A DNA stretch of 64,000 bases from Flavobacterium agrisoli. Lineage in GTDB: Bacteria; Bacteroidota; Bacteroidia; Flavobacteriales; Flavobacteriaceae. Below the pieces are notes generated by a model, which was not told where the DNA came from, searched no databases, and worked only from the letters and a program-made list of their open reading frames with translations. Both the position numbers and the translations under genes were made by a program. This document shows positions 63,543 to 64,000 of the stretch, piece after piece. Positions within the stretch are counted from its first letter, which is position 1. Each line of letters starts with the position of its first letter. Where the stretch lies: NCBI RefSeq assembly GCF_016522065.1, contig NZ_JAEHFV010000003.1:124001-188000 (forward strand), read 5' to 3'.

Positions 63543-63995
63543 ATGAAAAATTTACAAATTGGAGATAAAGCACCTGCGTTTTCAGGAGTAGATCAAGATG
63601 GGAAGTTGCACCAATTAAGTGATTATGCAGGAAAAAAATTGGTAGTATTTTTTTATCCGAAAGCCAGTACGCCTGGTTGTACAGCTGAAGCCTGTGATCT
63701 ACGAGATAATTTTGAACGTTTTAAAGCATTGAATTATGAGTTGTTAGGAGTAAGTGCCGATAGCCAAAAAGCGCAATCTAATTTTAAAACCAAACAAAAA
63801 TTACCCTATGATTTGATTGCTGATGAAGATAAATCAGTTATTACTGCTTTTGGTGTTTGGGGACCTAAAAAGTTTATGGGTCGGGAATATGATGGCATTC
63901 ACAGAACTACTTTTGTAATCGATGAAAAAGGAATTATTGAAGATATAATCGAAAAAGTAAAAACCAAAGAACACAGTAATCAACTTTTAAAATAA
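63543..63995 (+). CDS. bcp: Thioredoxin-dependent thiol peroxidase, Bcp/PrxQ type
   Basis: A 150-residue peroxiredoxin that reduces hydroperoxides. KLVVFFYPKASTPGCTAEACDLRD near residue 31 carries the peroxidatic cysteine and, five residues later, the resolving cysteine, the PrxQ pattern. YELLGVSADSQKAQSNFKTK and the C-terminal GIHRTTFVIDEKGII follow. It is divergent from nth with an 85-base gap. The stop codon is within the window, and only five bases follow it. Confidence 0.95.
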   Translation: MKNLQIGDKAPAFSGVDQDGKLHQLSDYAGKKLVVFFYPKASTPGCTAEACDLRDNFERFKALNYELLGVSADSQKAQSNFKTKQKLPYDLIADEDKSVITAFGVWGPKKFMGREYDGIHRTTFVIDEKGIIEDIIEKVKTKEHSNQLLK

Positions 63996-64000
63996 ATTCA

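Overview
This window is AT-rich bacterial chromosome from a member of the Bacteroidota, most likely the Flavobacteriaceae and close to Flavobacterium. The evidence is internal. Many genes lie 20-60 bases behind a TAnnTTTG element, the Bacteroidota -7 box, in some cases with TTG or TTTG 19-21 bases upstream. Purine-rich Shine-Dalgarno sites are rarely evident. The gene families are typical of the group: an outer-membrane barrel with a carboxypeptidase-like domain, DUF4834, DUF6702, DUF5522, YfhO, long aromatic amino acid hydroxylase, two-gene methylmalonyl-CoA mutase, and dnaA followed by a small tyrosine phosphatase. No tRNA, rRNA, CRISPR array, insertion sequence or prophage was seen.

Layout. 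0-6.2 kb: 5' part of fumC, a small membrane protein, an outer-membrane receptor-like barrel, arsC, then a CPBP protease and menE. 6.2-10.2 kb: a copper operon (HMA/DUF3347 lipoprotein, AraC regulator with an HMA-like N-terminus, CopA-type ATPase). 10.3-12.1 kb: ald diverging from an Lrp/AsnC regulator, with a perfect inverted repeat between them. 12.2-15.6 kb: hemL, a LysM glucosaminidase, a PLP deaminase and a small HExxH protein in one operon. 15.7-22.7 kb: amino-acid catabolism and metabolism (DUF5522, hutU, ilvA, truncated haemoglobin, aromatic amino acid hydroxylase). 22.8-28.5 kb: HtrA protease, dapF-GNAT-mltG, a lysozyme-like protein and a small barrel. 28.6-33.2 kb: udk, an FtsB/DivIC-like protein and both methylmalonyl-CoA mutase subunits. 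33.3-38.7 kb: DUF6702, HupE, an M1 metallopeptidase and a carboxypeptidase-like-domain protein; the last two have different arginine codon use and are separated by a long palindrome. 38.8-46.5 kb: the dnaA operon on the minus strand and the ribD-HAD-yigZ operon. 46.7-50.7 kb: a small gene broken by an in-frame stop, prmC, a GNAT-like protein and an outer-membrane protein. 50.7-56 kb: a YfhO-glycosyltransferase-flippase set for surface glycan. 56-64 kb: SRPBCC, MscS channel, uvrA, an ECF sigma factor with a 47-residue downstream ORF, nth and bcp.

Most of the window is core genome. The features worth a second look are the copper operon in which every gene carries its own CxxC HMA-like module; the gene at 46.7 kb with an in-frame TAA and intact-looking downstream coding; the 20-bp-stem palindrome at 37.1 kb beside compositionally different genes; a promoter-leader-hairpin arrangement ahead of ilvA; and the sigma factor with its tiny partner ORF. 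I found no clearly new multi-gene defence or mobile system.
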